The notes beneath the pieces are model-generated. The model did no database searches and was not told the DNA's origin. It saw only the letters and a list, made by a program, of their open reading frames with translations. From Mastigias papua (Eukaryota > Cnidaria > Scyphozoa > Rhizostomeae > Mastigiidae), in the NCBI GenBank assembly GCA_964019165.1, contig OZ025268.1, positions 18,512,784 through 18,576,783 on the forward strand: 64,000 nt of DNA, given 5' to 3'. Below, piece by piece: positions 12,160 to 30,496 of the stretch. How positions within the stretch are numbered: the first letter of the stretch is position 1; every line of letters begins with the position of its first letter. The translations under genes were made by a program, and so were the position numbers.

Positions 12160-13165
12160 GCTTAGAAACATAGAACTTTCTGCAATATGTAAGCTGTTAC
12201 AAAGATGACTAACAACTCTGCACTTCCAACTATGTCAGGCATATCTAACTTGCCATACCACGTCTTTGCGTTCTTTGATATTGTTCCAAATGCACCAATC
12301 ACGACTGGTATCACTGTCACTGTCGATGCTCTATGAATTCTCTTAATTTCGAATGCTAGTTCTCGATATTTAGCCACTTTCTCTTCCTCAGTATTGATGA
12401 TGTTCTGGTCCGCTGGTACAGCTATGTCAATTAGTGCCCACTCCTGTATATCTTTTCATACTAGAGCAATATCCGGTCGATCCTGATTTAGCTTCTTTTC
12501 TGTGTAAACAGTGATGTCCCAGGTAATTCGAACATCCCTGTTCTCTGCGACTGCCAATGGCTGATGGCCATACCACTTGTCGGTACATTCTATCCTGTAC
12601 TTTCTGCAAATCTCCCAGTGCACTCGCAGGGTCACTTTGTCCTGACGCTTCCTGTACTCTCCCTGGGCAAGCTTCTTGCATTCACTGATAATGTGTCTTA
12701 TAGTTTCAGTAGAGTCTCCACACAATCTACACAGAGGTGTCTCTGATGTCTTCTTTGTTTGATCGAGTTGGTTCCTAAAGCTTGTTCTTTAGCAGCTAGG
12801 ATCAAACCTTCTGTCTCCTTTTTCAAGAAACCATTCCTAAGCCATCTCCAGGAATCTTCTCCAGCTACATCTGTTTGTCGCATAAACTCTCAATGTAGGG
12901 CTTTCTTCTTCCAGTCCTGATGTTCTCTTCTTGCCTCCTCTTCTGGAGGCTCTCTTCTTCATCAAACACCTTCTTCAAAGCAGCCAGAAGTAATTCCCCT
13001 CTTTTCAGTGATATCACTTATAGGGTAGTACATTTCTTATAAGGACTTCTTATTATCTGCGCCTGCTAGCGCAACATCTTGAATGTGCAGTTCGACTATT
13101 TGAAAAAGGTTTGGAAGAACATACTCCATAACGAGATACCTCACGTTAGTCCTCTTGTTAAGGTA
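12160..13165 (-). mobile_element. R2/NeSL-like non-LTR element, C-terminal finger and endonuclease
   Basis: Decayed C-terminus of a non-LTR retrotransposon. From about 13165 to 12700 the minus strand reads NVRYLVMEYVLPNLFQIVE, ALKKVFDEEES, SWRWLRNGFLKKETEG and LILAAKEQALGTNSIK. Then comes a CCHC finger, CRLCGDSTETIRHIISECKK (C-x2-C-x7-H-x4-C), followed by KWYGHQP, WDITVYTEKK and RPDIALV. After an in-frame stop it continues WALIDIAVPAD and VIPVVIGAFGTISKN. The finger followed by RPD and a downstream ID-I-P-D pattern resembles the C-terminal restriction-like endonuclease region of R2/NeSL/HERO-type elements (inference). Stops and frame changes show it is dead. No reverse transcriptase domain is adjacent. 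Confidence 0.7.
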
Positions 13166-13598
13166 GGCGTGCTATGAAATATGAAAAGGCTATGAATAAC
13201 TATACGGACATTAGGTTCGTTGATTTGAGGGTTGCACGTTTTGTCTAAAACACAAGTATGTGTAAAACATGAGGCTTAAATCAAGCTGAAATTAAGAGAT
13301 ATGGTAGGCTTAACTTCAAAGTTGCTTTGAAAAGCCCCTCTTGTAAGATTGTTCACTTAATACACACTGTAGTAATGAAAGGTAAGGTGATGAAATCGGT
13401 TGAAACATTGAATTCCCTTTTCGACTCGAAATGCTGAAGTATTCAATACATTAGGAAGCATTTCAGAACGTTTAAAAGACGCCTAAGGCTGGATTTGACA
13501 CAATATTAGGAAAAATCCAAGCTGAGTAAAGGCAGTTTGTTTCGTATAGAAAAAATAACTTCAGTTTGTTAATTGTGATGTTTAATCCTCCTTCTTAG

Positions 13599-16500
13599 GG
13601 TTGATGCCGTTTCTGAAAGACTCTGCGGCATTGTAGATTCATTACCAAGTAATGACCCATATTCACGATCTGACAGTCCTAAACAACGCCGAGTTACAGT
13701 AACAAGGCAAGGTTCGCTTCTCGAAGGTCGTGTGAATCGATTGGAGCAAAAGATAGATAGTATTCTTGAGCTGCTAATAACTCAGACCCGAAAGCAAGGT
13801 ATGTGCACACGAGAAATTGTTGAAGTTTTCGTATATGTTGAAGAAGCACCATCTTCTGTACACAGAGTACTCTGATGAAATATGTCTGAAGGTGCTACAT
13901 AAATAAGGAAATGCATAACATTTTTTCGTACTTTCATGCAATAAATCTATATATTTCTTATACTTTGTATAATAGTTATTTTATCTTGTGTTGCAGTTTG
14001 AGCCGTACTTGTAGTGTACGTACTCATCCAATTGTTAACCTGCTAAGGAGAATGTAGTAGATAAATTTTCCCATAGAGTCTGTTCACATAAGCCCGCTTG
14101 CTGAGCCACCCCGCTTAGCGAAAGGAATGAGTTATGCTCATATGAGAGAGTTTTAGAGTGAAGAATCTCACTTTCCATCTTTCCAGCCTTGTAAGCGGAC
14201 TGGAATGTTAATGTGGGAGAATGGTCGACCTGCTTACAGTTTGACGATGATCATGTGGGATCTTACTCGGAAGACTAGCCTGCTTTCTCATTTAAGCAGA
14301 AAACACATTTTGTGTGGGAAATGATGATTAGGCCGCATCTCTCTAAATGAGATAGCTCTCCAAGCGGGCTACTATGAAGACCTAAGACCAAACTGCTATG
14401 ATTTCTCTCACGTTCCTTTTTTGCAGCTGCATTATTACAAGCGGGAAATCTTGTCGCAACTAATGAAATGGCAGACAAAGTAGCCGCTCCGTCAGATATC
14501 ACGGCTATCCACATCAAAGCACGGTCGTCTCCATACCCAGGCTCCGCTGTTCAACGTGCTCACGTTCCTGACAGATGTATCTCCTGGGAGGTGAGTTTCA
14601 TGACTTTGATCATCGGTAGGCACTAGGGAGGAAAGAAGGGTAATTGCCCCCAATCATTTTAAGGACAAATGAAATTTTTGGACATGGTTGCAAGAGGTGT
14701 TACTGAAAGCTTCGGTCCTAGCTCATATGGTCTGGTTGCCCCCCCCCCCCTCCTCAATAGACAGTCAGGTGTACTTCACTGATTTTTGTCAGCAAGAAAG
14801 ACTAATTGGTAAGTTCGTCAACCAACTAGTAAGCAGGGATGTAAGTTGGTAATTAGAGTACGTATGTAAGTAAGGAAATATTAAATATTTTCAGCATTTG
14901 TTAAAAATTGGTTGTGCTGTTTGCTTTTTTGTTGTATTTATCGCCTTTGGGAACATTCACTGGTGGTATGGAAATATCACATTCATTAATGAGGTAACGG
15001 GAACAGACTTGGCAGAATATCATCTATAATGTTTTGCTAGTGTTGAAATGCATCAGTACATCAAAACTGAATTTTTGTTTTTGATCTATTATTTCAGATT
15101 CCTTTTCCGGAATATCTCCCTGTAGTTTACACAGCCCAAGTTGTATTGAATAATCCGCCATGGGCCGATCCGGATCTTCTCTCTTTGTAAGTGAAAGTTT
15201 CTTATCATGTATTAGTTTATTAACCGTATGCTCATCGTGAAATTTTCACTTATGCTCAATGATAATAGGTCGATGGTATGTGTACCGGTATATAAACGTA
15301 TACTCAACAGCTACAAACACTTGGAACTGTTTAAATTTGTAAAAAGCAATCAAGGAAATAGTGATGAAGACATATGTTGAAGGTCTGAAACAGTCGAAGA
15401 TTTTGTAGATTTTTTATTTATTTTTGTATATTATGTGTGAGTTTCTATGTCTATATGTTTCTGACTGTGCGTATGCATGTGTGTGCGCGCGCGTGCTTGT
15501 TCTTGTGTATACTCATTTAAGTTTGTGTTACTTAGTTCTGATTTAGAATGCCATTAATGAATGTTGTTGCATTTTCAGGGAGCCACGTCCTCTTTTGGCT
15601 TTTAATAGCTATGATGAAACTGCAAAAACCAATCGAAAAAGTTTCAAAGAATATCAAGTGATTAACAATCTTCCACTGTAAATAACAATTTCGTTTCTTA
15701 TTAATTCCTTACTCGTCGCTGTTTATAGCACTAAGGTTATATTATATCTGTCACATTGTACTGTAATTGCACTTGAAGAGCTGTTGTGTACTTTGTCAGC
15801 AAAGTGCCTCCAATGCTATTGTATATGGATTTTATTGTACCACGGTGTCCTTTCATTATGTTGTTCATCGTTGGAGACGAAATTACATCTTGGTATGCAT
15901 TATGGCAGATTGATATTCTAGGTTAATGTCCTTTGGCCTAAATTTTGGAAAGGTTGCATGGCAAAAGCTTTGAGGCATCAGGGAAGACTTAACTGAATTG
16001 CACAAACTATCATCGCCATATGAATATATGCATATATACATATATAAATAAATAAATAAATATATATATATATATATATATTTATAATCTTAAATGCGAA
16101 CGTCCAGTCTCGACCCTTCCAAATTAAGAAATAACTAGGTCATCATCGACAATTACAAATCATTTTATGTTGATGATATATTTATTGCATTGCACAGGAA
16201 TCCAATGGGAAGAACTGGTATGGTTGGAAGAGGCCTTCTTGGTAAATGGGGACCGAATCATGCTGTAGATCCTATTGTAACGAGGTTAGTGTTACATATG
16301 TTGCATATTTTTAAAGTACCGTGAGGATTACGGAATCCTTGGTCACATTGATGCATAGAATGTCATGGAAGAGATGTGATCATGGTCACAGTGTCGTGAT
16401 TATCATGATTCAGTTTATATTCATAGGTTTTAGCATGTCTTTTTGTTTGATTTTCATCTTGTTTTCTTGCGAGCTCCCTCTATATATGTATTACGGTTTT

Positions 16501-19500
16501 CCTTATATTAAAGCATCTTCGGAGTCTTTGTGGAATGCTTACCATTGCTATTCTTATAGATGGAAAAGGTCGAGTTCTGGTATCGTCTTGGACAAAGGCA
16601 AAAGAGTCTTAGAGTTTGTTGCAATCCAGCGGAAAGATAATCACCAGTGGGCCATTCCAGGGGTATGATTTCTCATTGTTTCATTAACAACTCAATCTCT
16701 TTCCTAAGCAGCCTCGCACAGTATTGTGTGCTAGTAGTTTATTGTACCTGTACTATTTTCAAGCAGGCGTTTCAGGCTTTCAGTTGACTTTGATGTCATA
16801 TTTGGAGTTTGCTAGGCATGTTTTTCATCGGCCGAAAAAGATAACTGTTGAGTGCTGTGCGGTTTGATTTTAATATAATGCATGTATGTCATTTTAAGTA
16901 CGTAATAAAAGTATACTAGAAATCAAGGCATGCTGACTGTGTGGCGGCGATGATCTCTAGCATTCTTAACATGGATTCTAGATGCGGCGTCGTAAACAAG
17001 AATGGCTGTTTTGCAACCATATCCATATTTTCAGAGATACGCACATGATGACTAGGCTGAAACCAAACAGTTTAATCGAACATTCTACATCCTTAGCGTG
17101 ATTGTTAGCCGTTATTGACCCATTTTGTTGGCAGTTGAGGAGTTGGGGAGCAGGCGAACAGGACTAGTTGCAAGCAATAGTTCCCAATCTGAAGAGGTAC
17201 TAAAAATAAGAGAAGTAGCAAATGACATGAACTGTTCGTCAAGATCTTTGAAGGCAATGCCTTTTTACCATTCGATGAACAATAAGGAAGCTTTGAAAGG
17301 CCAGACCAATGCAAATTGTTTTAATTTTGGGTTGCCGTACCCGCAAAATGAACATCACTGTTAGCAAAGAAGGTTCAATCCTTCTTAGACGTTAGCCCGG
17401 CCGTATCATATGAGTTGCTGACACAAGAGCCAATTTGACTACAGAGCAGGAAATAGGACTGACTTATGCCATAGTCAAACGGATGCAACATTTTACCTGG
17501 GCTTTACATTTAATTCTGAGGTTTATGCGCAAGCTACCATCTCCTCCGTCAACATAAATTGCAAAACTTTGCAAAAAGCCTTCTCGTTAGGGGTGATATT
17601 CTTCTGTTTTGTGTTAAGTATGTTTATGTGCTTAGGGTAATTCGGGGGCAAAATGAGACGCTTAAGCAAATATTCTACTTTTGCTCAGCCAGGAATACGT
17701 GAATACAAGAGGACAACATTCATATACTTACTTAAACATATGAACTATTCAGCAGCAAAAGCAGTTTTCCCTAGCTTTTCATAATTTGAAAATTTCAAGC
17801 TTTTTCTACTACAGGTATATCGTCTCATTTTGCCCCACATGTGGGGCAAAATGAGACACTTTATCTTCTATGTTTATAACCCTAAAAGACATACAGCTAC
17901 TAGTTACATTTTTAAATGATAAGAGGTGGAGGCAAGAGACATTTCTTTCAACAGTTTTTAGCAATATATTACTAATTGATATTACTGAAATAAGTGCACT
18001 TACATTCGAATTAATTTAATGAAATTTATGAAATTCTTCTAAAAATTATGTAATGGCGAAAGATCAACGAGGTTCGTGGTTATGCAAATTAGATGCAAAT
18101 TACAACAGCAAATCAAAAAGAACAGGAAGTCGAAATACGGCCAATGAAAAAATTATAATTTGAAGATTCGAAAAGTTAAACATTGTTGCGAAAAACTTTT
18201 GTTAAAATAGATCTTTAATTGATGTTTTGATGGGTAGCCACGCATTTTTTTGACAGCTTCGAATGTCAAATCTAATGTTCTGCTATCTGAAGAAGTTTCG
18301 AGTTAACTCTGCTCTGTGAGCAGATGCATTATCCTGTTGACAAACGAAAGTTTTTCTTGATTGCTATGGATATTACGAATACTTTAAGAATGATTTTCTT
18401 GAAGCAAGGAAACATAACATGTTCAATTCAATCTTCATGTTATTGAGTCGTTTCTAAGGCCAAAACGACAATCGTTAGAGAATACCCACTGAAGAAGGAT
18501 CCGGCAGTTTTTTGCTGAAATAAAAGTTTTTGCTCTTTTCTACTTTTTGATAAGCGCGGACCATCTGAAATCAAAGTCAATTCAACGTATGTTTTAATCC
18601 ATTTTAAGAAATACTAGTATATACTATGATTTCTAGTGGTAGAATAGGATGGACTTAGGCCATCGTCGCATTTTGCCCCAGTTTGATAACAAAGGAAAGA
18701 AAGAGACTAAGCATAAAATTGTGCATTCCATCATGCTATGGTATTGCGAGTTATATACAGTTGTGCTTAACTAAATTCTATAGGGAGCTGTATCTCACTC
18801 ATCTTCAATCAATGGCGCAAAAATTTGAAAAAGGTTTCAAGATATTTTCCTTAGCCTTGGTAAAATTGCTGTTTTAATCATCGATGAACCCGCAAAAAAT
18901 TTGTTTTTCTCACCTCAGCTTTTCGTTACCACAGAAACAACGGTTGAAAAGCTGAAAGAGGGAGTTCAATGTTTATATCATAGATTGAGCTGATTTGTTT
19001 CTCCACTGGACAAACCGAGATTTCATTATGAAAGAAGAAATGTCGCATTTTGCCCCGAATTACCCTATCATGAAAGTTTTTTCTGAAATTGTGGTACACT
19101 GATATTGCTTGATATTTTCTGCGGTGCATTGTACCATAGACAGGCGTTCAATTTTTGAAATGTGTGTAGAATAGATATGAATGGGTTATATATTGCTTTA
19201 GGGCATGGTTGATACAGATGAGCGTGTATCCGAGACCCTGAGGAGAGAATTCAGCGAAGAAGCTTTCGATAAATTGGACATGCCTGAAGAAAAGAAGAAG
19301 AAAATCATGAAGAAGATTGATGATTTATTTCAGCACGGCACAGAGGTAGGATTCAAATTTAATTTATAGTTTTGATATTTTTCACATGTACCTTTCTGTT
19401 TCAGAAGGTATAGCGCAGCACCTAGCAGAGAAACGACGAGATTCAGCAGCACAACAGTATTGGTTATATGGTAATTTAGACGGTCAATATTTAGGACTTG

Positions 19501-21230
19501 CCATTGAGATTTGGCCCTTATGTTCCTCAATAGGTATATTAAGGAATTTTTGTTTCCATCTATTTCCTATTAAATCAATAGCATCTGGGATCTTTTGACA
19601 TTTGTTTCAATACGGACAGCATTTACAAAGCTGTAATTTTGATATTAAGTATTGTTCTAGGATAGAACATAAGTTTATACCACATTTAGCATATCAGTGC
19701 AATAATTACGATCTTTTTGTGTATTGTTTTTCTCTATCAGCTCTCTCTCTCTTTTCTACTCTAATTTATGGAGTATTTCTAGCCATTCAACCTTTAACTT
19801 TCTCGTGAAATAGGATTAGGTACGAGCTCATAGCTGAAAATTCGGAAAAAGATAATTGCGTCAGCCCCTCCATAGAATACCCAAAATAAGGAACTGGGAA
19901 ATTAAGAGCTAAGATATATTACTTCTTCATATCCATCGAATTCCAAAGGGTACTGAAGAGTAAAATCGATTGAAAACAGGAATAAGGTAAAGACAAAATC
20001 TGACTACACTGAGAGAAGTAAGATTATTCTTGAAGGAACTTTATTTTCAATCTGACTTGTGCAGGAAACATGTAACAGGGCAAAATGTGCTGTGGAAGTT
20101 GGTCTTGTCACCTTGTACATCGAGTCATGGTGGACCCCTGGTAACATTTTTGGATAAGTTATCCATCTTATGTGGTCTTCTGCTGACCCAATCATTCGTA
20201 TATGAGCTTCACCATTTAACTTGCGCAACGAATTGTCTCACCTAATCCCTAGCGTTTCATTGTATCTCTTTCCCTCGATTGTGTCAGGCAGTAGTGGAAA
20301 TTGGAAGGTATAGTATAGATTCGCGAACTATCTTTTTATAATAAAGAACATTGGAGAAATTGACTAGGCACAGTTCATTGCATTATTTGTTCAATTTGAA
20401 GGTATATAAAGGCTATGTGGATGACCCTCGTAACACAGACAATGCATGGATGGAGACTATGGCCTATAATTTCCATGATGACACTGGAGAGATATTTGGA
20501 GAATTGGAGCTCAAGGTATTTCACGTTCTTTGTTATTTGTATACAAATGACAAATGATATAGATTCTGTCTTCTTTTTGATATGAGTTGCTTTTCCTATT
20601 TTCAACTGAATTAGAAACAGTCATGTTCCGAATCAGAGACAATCATGTTTGTTAATCAAAGACAGCCATGCTACCTATTCAGAGATAAATCGTGATACCA
20701 AATCCGAAATAATCACGTTTCCACATCGGAAGCAATCATGTTTCCTAATCAGAAACAATAACGTTTCCAAATCAGAAACAATCATGTTTCCTAATTAGAG
20801 ACAAACCATGTTTCCTAATCAGAAACAATCATGTTTCCGAATCAGGAAGAATCATGTTACCTATTCAGGGGCAAACCATGTTTCCAAATCTGAAACAATC
20901 ATGTTTCCCATTCAGAAACAATCATGTTTCCTAATCAGAGACAATCATGTTACGTATTCAGGGACAAATCATGGTACTGTATCTGAAACAATCATGTTTC
21001 AGAAGCAAGGGCAATTTGCCAAATTAGATCAAAAATCGCCCTGTCATTTTATTATTTTTGTTGTTATTTCTGTTTTTCTTATCTAATTGGAGCAATGTTC
21101 CTTCTGCTAGGCCGGTGATGATGCGGAGGCAGTCAGATGGCAGCGTGTTAGTGGCAATATTCCATTGTTCGCAAGCCATGTGGGTATTCTAGAAAAGGTT
21201 GCTGAGATGTATCATGCGGCCTTCTATTGA
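13599..21230 (+). CDS. TRPM2: TRPM2-like channel, C-terminal coiled coil and NUDT9-H domain (partial gene)
   Basis: Nine exons in continuous phase: 13599-13798, 14427-14590, 15098-15186, 15579-15677, 16198-16284, 16560-16662, 19202-19345, 20402-20515, 21111-21230, giving 372 residues to a TGA stop. The first begins [15 protein letters not shown] and carries [16 protein letters not shown], matching the C-terminal coiled coil of TRPM2. The rest is a NUDT9-type ADP-ribose pyrophosphatase domain: [41 protein letters not shown], a Nudix box containing [21 protein letters not shown] and a final PLFASH region. Human TRPM2 has lost the catalytic Nudix glutamates, but here they are kept, as in the cnidarian channel and the NUDT9 enzyme. 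The ion-channel exons should lie 5' but were not found; a stand-alone NUDT9 gene is the alternative, argued against by the coiled coil. Confidence 0.87.
14091..14370. mobile_element. possible MITE with AGCCCGCTTG inverted ends
   Basis: A 280-bp segment in the first visible TRPM2 intron is bounded by the perfect 10-bp inverted repeat AGCCCGCTTG...CAAGCGGGCT, with weaker matching further in (GAG/CTC). It contains no ORF. I could not define a target-site duplication, so the superfamily is open. Confidence 0.45.
17635..19065. mobile_element. non-autonomous Tc1/mariner-like element with TA duplication
   Basis: A 1431-bp insertion in the TRPM2 intron between the exons ending at 16662 and starting at 19202. 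The ends are inverted copies: GGGTAATTCGGGGGCAAAAT at the left, and the complement of GGGTAATTCGGGGCAAAATG at the right, each flanked by TA (17633-17634, 19066-19067). Two more copies of the CAAAATG-GAC/GTC end motif lie inside, one forming a perfect palindrome at 17822-17857 and one near 18664. No transposase frame was recognised; short open frames (e.g. 18683-18877) look like noise. The TA duplication points to the Tc1/mariner/pogo group by inference. Confidence 0.75.
17822..17857. repeat. 36-bp perfect palindrome
   Basis: Perfect dyad with half-site GTCTCATTTTGCCCCACA and centre CATG. It consists of two terminal-repeat-like motifs (GGGGCAAAATGAGAC) fused head to head, within the Tc1-like element at 17635-19065. 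It is likely the scar of a nested or rearranged transposon end. Confidence 0.9.
20606..21005. repeat. minisatellite of about 23 bp in TRPM2 intron
   Basis: Irregular tandem copies of AATCAGAAACAATCATGTTTCC just before the last TRPM2 exon. Each copy contains the small dyad GAAAC-6nt-GTTTC. Copies differ by substitutions and by an extra CTATTCAGGGACAAA variant. The continuous frame at 20808-21086 is a repeat artefact. Confidence 0.9.
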
Positions 21231-22835
21231 CATTGTTTTTGAGTAATCTAGGACGAGTACTGAAGAAAACTATTTTTGTACTACGTATTCATAGGGCCTA
21301 CTAGACAGGGGTATAGTTACTGGGGATCAAAGGATCATGGCACCACCTGTAGTCAATAAGGGGGGAGTTTTTCGGGCAATTTTTTCTGTTCGGGCAATTC
21401 TTGGAGATTCCTTTGAGCTGCGTTTCGCATCATGGCATTTCATCATGCAAATCTCGCCTTTCATTGAGCATTTATGCTACCATCCTCCTAATGGTAGAAA
21501 TTAGGCATCGCCCCTGCCTGTAGATAGGTAGAAGCCTTTGCATAGTTTTAGATTTCAAATTGTTTACACTTCCTTTCGACTGATATATTATAGTAACACT
21601 AGATATTCCCATGAAGACCTGATTAGAACTTGAAAAAAGGATTTCTAGACGAGTCAATTTCATCCAGTTAGCACACTGGCTTTAGCGGTTAGTACATTGT
21701 GATGCTCAGATTTCTCTGAGGATGAGGAGATACCGGTTGCCTAGTTTTTATTTTTGAACAGTAACTAATCAGTATTTATTTGTGGATACGAATCCGTATT
21801 TATGTATTTTGCAGAGGGTTCCATTCTTGTAAAATCTGCAGCTTTTTTACGGGTTTCTTACTGGTAATTTCCATTAGTCCTATTTTCCACATCATGAATT
21901 AAGGCAGACACAGTGACATAAACGTAGAAGGCGTTGTAATGTACTTCCCATCATGCACACACCTCCTCATACGGTGTATTAAATTTTGTTTAACTTATTT
22001 ATAGCGAGTAGGAGTGAGATCAACTTTTGAAACTATAGCAAAGTTATTATGTGGTATTTCATACGCATGATTGTATATAATAGCACGTAGCAGTATTTGT
22101 CTTCAATCGTGTGTTTACTGTTTTTTGTTAAAGGGTAGTGCAGTGAATTCTTTCAGGAACCATAGCGCCGAGGCTACAGCTTTTGTTACGTTATGAAGCC
22201 AAGTGAATCAAAAGGAACCTGGGACATGTTTTGTGTCTATTGTTGTGGGTAGCCACCATTCCGAAATCTCCTACAAAATGCTATGAACTGAGTTGAAGAT
22301 GACGTGAATGAAAAGTGATGATTTGCAAAATTTGACAAGTACAATGATTTATTTGAGTGAGTAGTAGCCCAGGCATCTACAAAAAGTTGAAGATTCAGAG
22401 ACAGAACGTGCAGTTGTATTCTAGGAATGAATTAATTTGTACGTGCAGAAGAAAGAGAAGCAAGAGGAGTGCCATCCAAGCATGTTTTTTAGGGTAGCTG
22501 TGCTGTAAGCTATATCAATAGGGCATGCTCATGACTACATCAAATACTACATTATTACGAGTAAAATCAAATTATATTTTATGTTATTATGTAAAGACTA
22601 AACGTTATTGTTGCAAAGTATATATAATACCCTAATGCTGGGTTGGTTCATACTTTCAAGTTAAGAATTCAATAGGGAAGCACTTGCTCTTTGCAAAGGG
22701 ATCTGAGCCATCCCAAAAGTTGTCCTTATTTTAAAAAAGCAGGCTGAGCCCCCGAAGCCCCTTTCCATGGCACCCCTGGACGGCAAGCTAATGAAGACTG
22801 AAAGCACCTGAAATTGTCATTAAATACGTCATCAG
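21231..22835. other. intergenic spacer TRPM2 to BBS12
   Basis: Spacer between two plus-strand genes. No coding exon was recognised. C-rich patches near 21300-21370 and 22730-22790 (CCCCTTTCCATGGCACCCCTGG) look like DNA-transposon relics, but no matching terminal repeats could be paired. Confidence 0.4.
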
Positions 22836-28649
<5,814 letters not shown>

Positions 28650-30181
28650 AACCAGTGTAAATCTCAAAGATACACCCATAATAAGCTTGGTGGTTCCTTT
28701 TCCACTCTTCTCCTACCTGTTGCCCAGCATCCACAGCATCAAGCAGTTACGTAACCGACATGAGTTAAGGTAAGCGCAACTCCTAGGGGCCCCCATGCTT
28801 TTGAAGCCCCAGAATGGTCCTCCAGAAGTTTTCAAGGGGCATGACTTTTACATTCATTGATGTAAAAAGACGATACTCCCATTCCCGAAACTGCAACTTA
28901 TTGTGTCTGTTCTCCCTTATTGATAAAAGTCCAACTTTGTCTTTATGCCTAGATTTGGAAAAAACTTTAAGCTGGAAGAGACCTCCAAACAAAACATTCC
29001 TAAAGGTCCCGAGCCATTCTGTTATGCCACTAGCATGTCATAGAAACAAATGAGAGAGGATTCTGTTATCGTGTATACAATGAGTATGATTTTGTTGTCA
29101 ACTTGAAATGGCGCTGTTTACCTATAACCATTCAGATCTAACATCATTATGTATGCAGAGTATGTCACGAAATTTTCCCCTTCTTTGTGGCGATTTTTGA
29201 AATCTTCCCACTATTCATTCATGCAATTTTCAACCAAAATCTAAGGATATGCCTTGCTTTGTGATGAAAATTTAATCACAACTGCTTACTTTTAGCTCTT
29301 CTATATTTCTATTGGAAAATCGTCAAAGTTACAAATCTTGCAACTTTTCCTTATAAATCCATGGCTATTTTTAGCCTTATGCAGCGTCCAGCTATTGCTA
29401 CATTACGCTATATAGTCCAATTATATAGATACTGTTTGCAGATCGGTCATATGCTATAATTGCACTTGCTCTGCACATACACTCTCTTGTCGAATCATAT
29501 CATAGATCATCATGAAATCATCCGAAATTTGGTGAACCACGTGGCTATTTTTGTAATTTAGGAAAAGCTTTTCTAATAGTAAGTTTAACACAGTCATCAG
29601 TTTCTTATGACCAGTAAAATCTGTCCATTTCAGTTTCTGTGAGTGTTTACCCGTAAACGATTGAACTTTTATTTTGAATTGTTCATTAGCAAATCTGTAG
29701 AACTCATCCATGCTTCTATTTTGTCAATCATTGTACACATATAGTGAGTTTACCTTATCAATGGCATTTCGTCTCTTCAGCTACAGTATTATGGTTCTGC
29801 AGTATTATGGTTTTGCAGATTGTCACCGATTGCTTATACTCACACTAGTATCATTTCACGCCATTAGAATGAATTCTATGCGTAAAGTCAGCCTCACTGT
29901 GAGAGATGTACTCCTAGCACCCCTTATACCCCCCGTGAAGTAAGAGTAAGTTCAGGGTTTGGAGCGGGAGGAAAAATGGAACTGGGAGGCACATTTGCTG
30001 GAACGATGTACTGATACAACTTTGGTGGTTGTTGATGGAAGTTTAGCAAAGTTTACAGGTGTTTAGGTGAAGAGATTAGAAAATATTCTGAACGTTCTTG
30101 TGATGAAAGTCTAGTTGGTATGTTATGCACTGTTTGCATTCAATTTTAACGGTTTATGGGTGAAATAGAAAGAGAGAAGAG
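28650..30181. other. intergenic, one unassigned minus ORF
   Basis: Spacer downstream of BBS12. It contains an 85-codon minus frame at 29711-29454 (MDEFYRFANEQFKIKVQSF... ending in ESVCAEQVQL) that looks protein-like, with a helical charged/hydrophobic pattern, but matches no family I recognise. The rest shows no genes or paired repeats. Confidence 0.3.
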
Positions 30182-30476
30182 CAGGCACGGAACTACGGAG
30201 GAGTCCTGAGGGTCTGGACCCCTGCCCTTTTCACCAAAAGTATGAAAGTTCCCTTTTTTGGACTACTTTATAACTGTTTCTATGTGTTAATTAAATCTGC
30301 TTATAGTCATGATTAAAACATGAATGTAGCGAAATCACGAAACTTCCTTCAGTGTTTCTTCTGTATCTAAATCTGAAAAAAGTTATTCCAAACTGTACCC
30401 TTTCGAATATATCCTTAGTGTATACCCTTTCTTGTAGCTTAGGCCCTGCCTTGTAACATTCCTAGTTGCGCTCCTG
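30182..30476. mobile_element. probable hAT-like MITE
   Basis: 295-bp segment with imperfect inverted ends: CAGGCACGGAACTA at the left and the complement of CAGGAGCGCAACTA at the right. GAAGAG lies just outside the left end and (shifted) outside the right. The internal sequence resembles the many C- and G-rich small elements in cnidarian-type genomes and has no ORF. Superfamily from the CAGG ends only. Confidence 0.5.
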
Positions 30477-30496
30477 AAGAGGGACATCTGAATCCT

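Noticed and set aside
13096..13157. Possible plus-strand exon FDYLKKVWKNILHNEIPHVS upstream of the TRPM2 exons
   Set aside because: It has acceptor and donor dinucleotides, but the minus strand over the same bases continues the LINE tail frame (NVRYLVMEYVLPNLFQIVE), which fits the neighbouring sequence better, and the peptide does not resemble TRPM2.
14275..14517. Minus-strand 80-codon ORF
   Set aside because: It is the shadow of the plus-strand TRPM2 exon at 14427-14590 and the adjacent MITE-like repeat.
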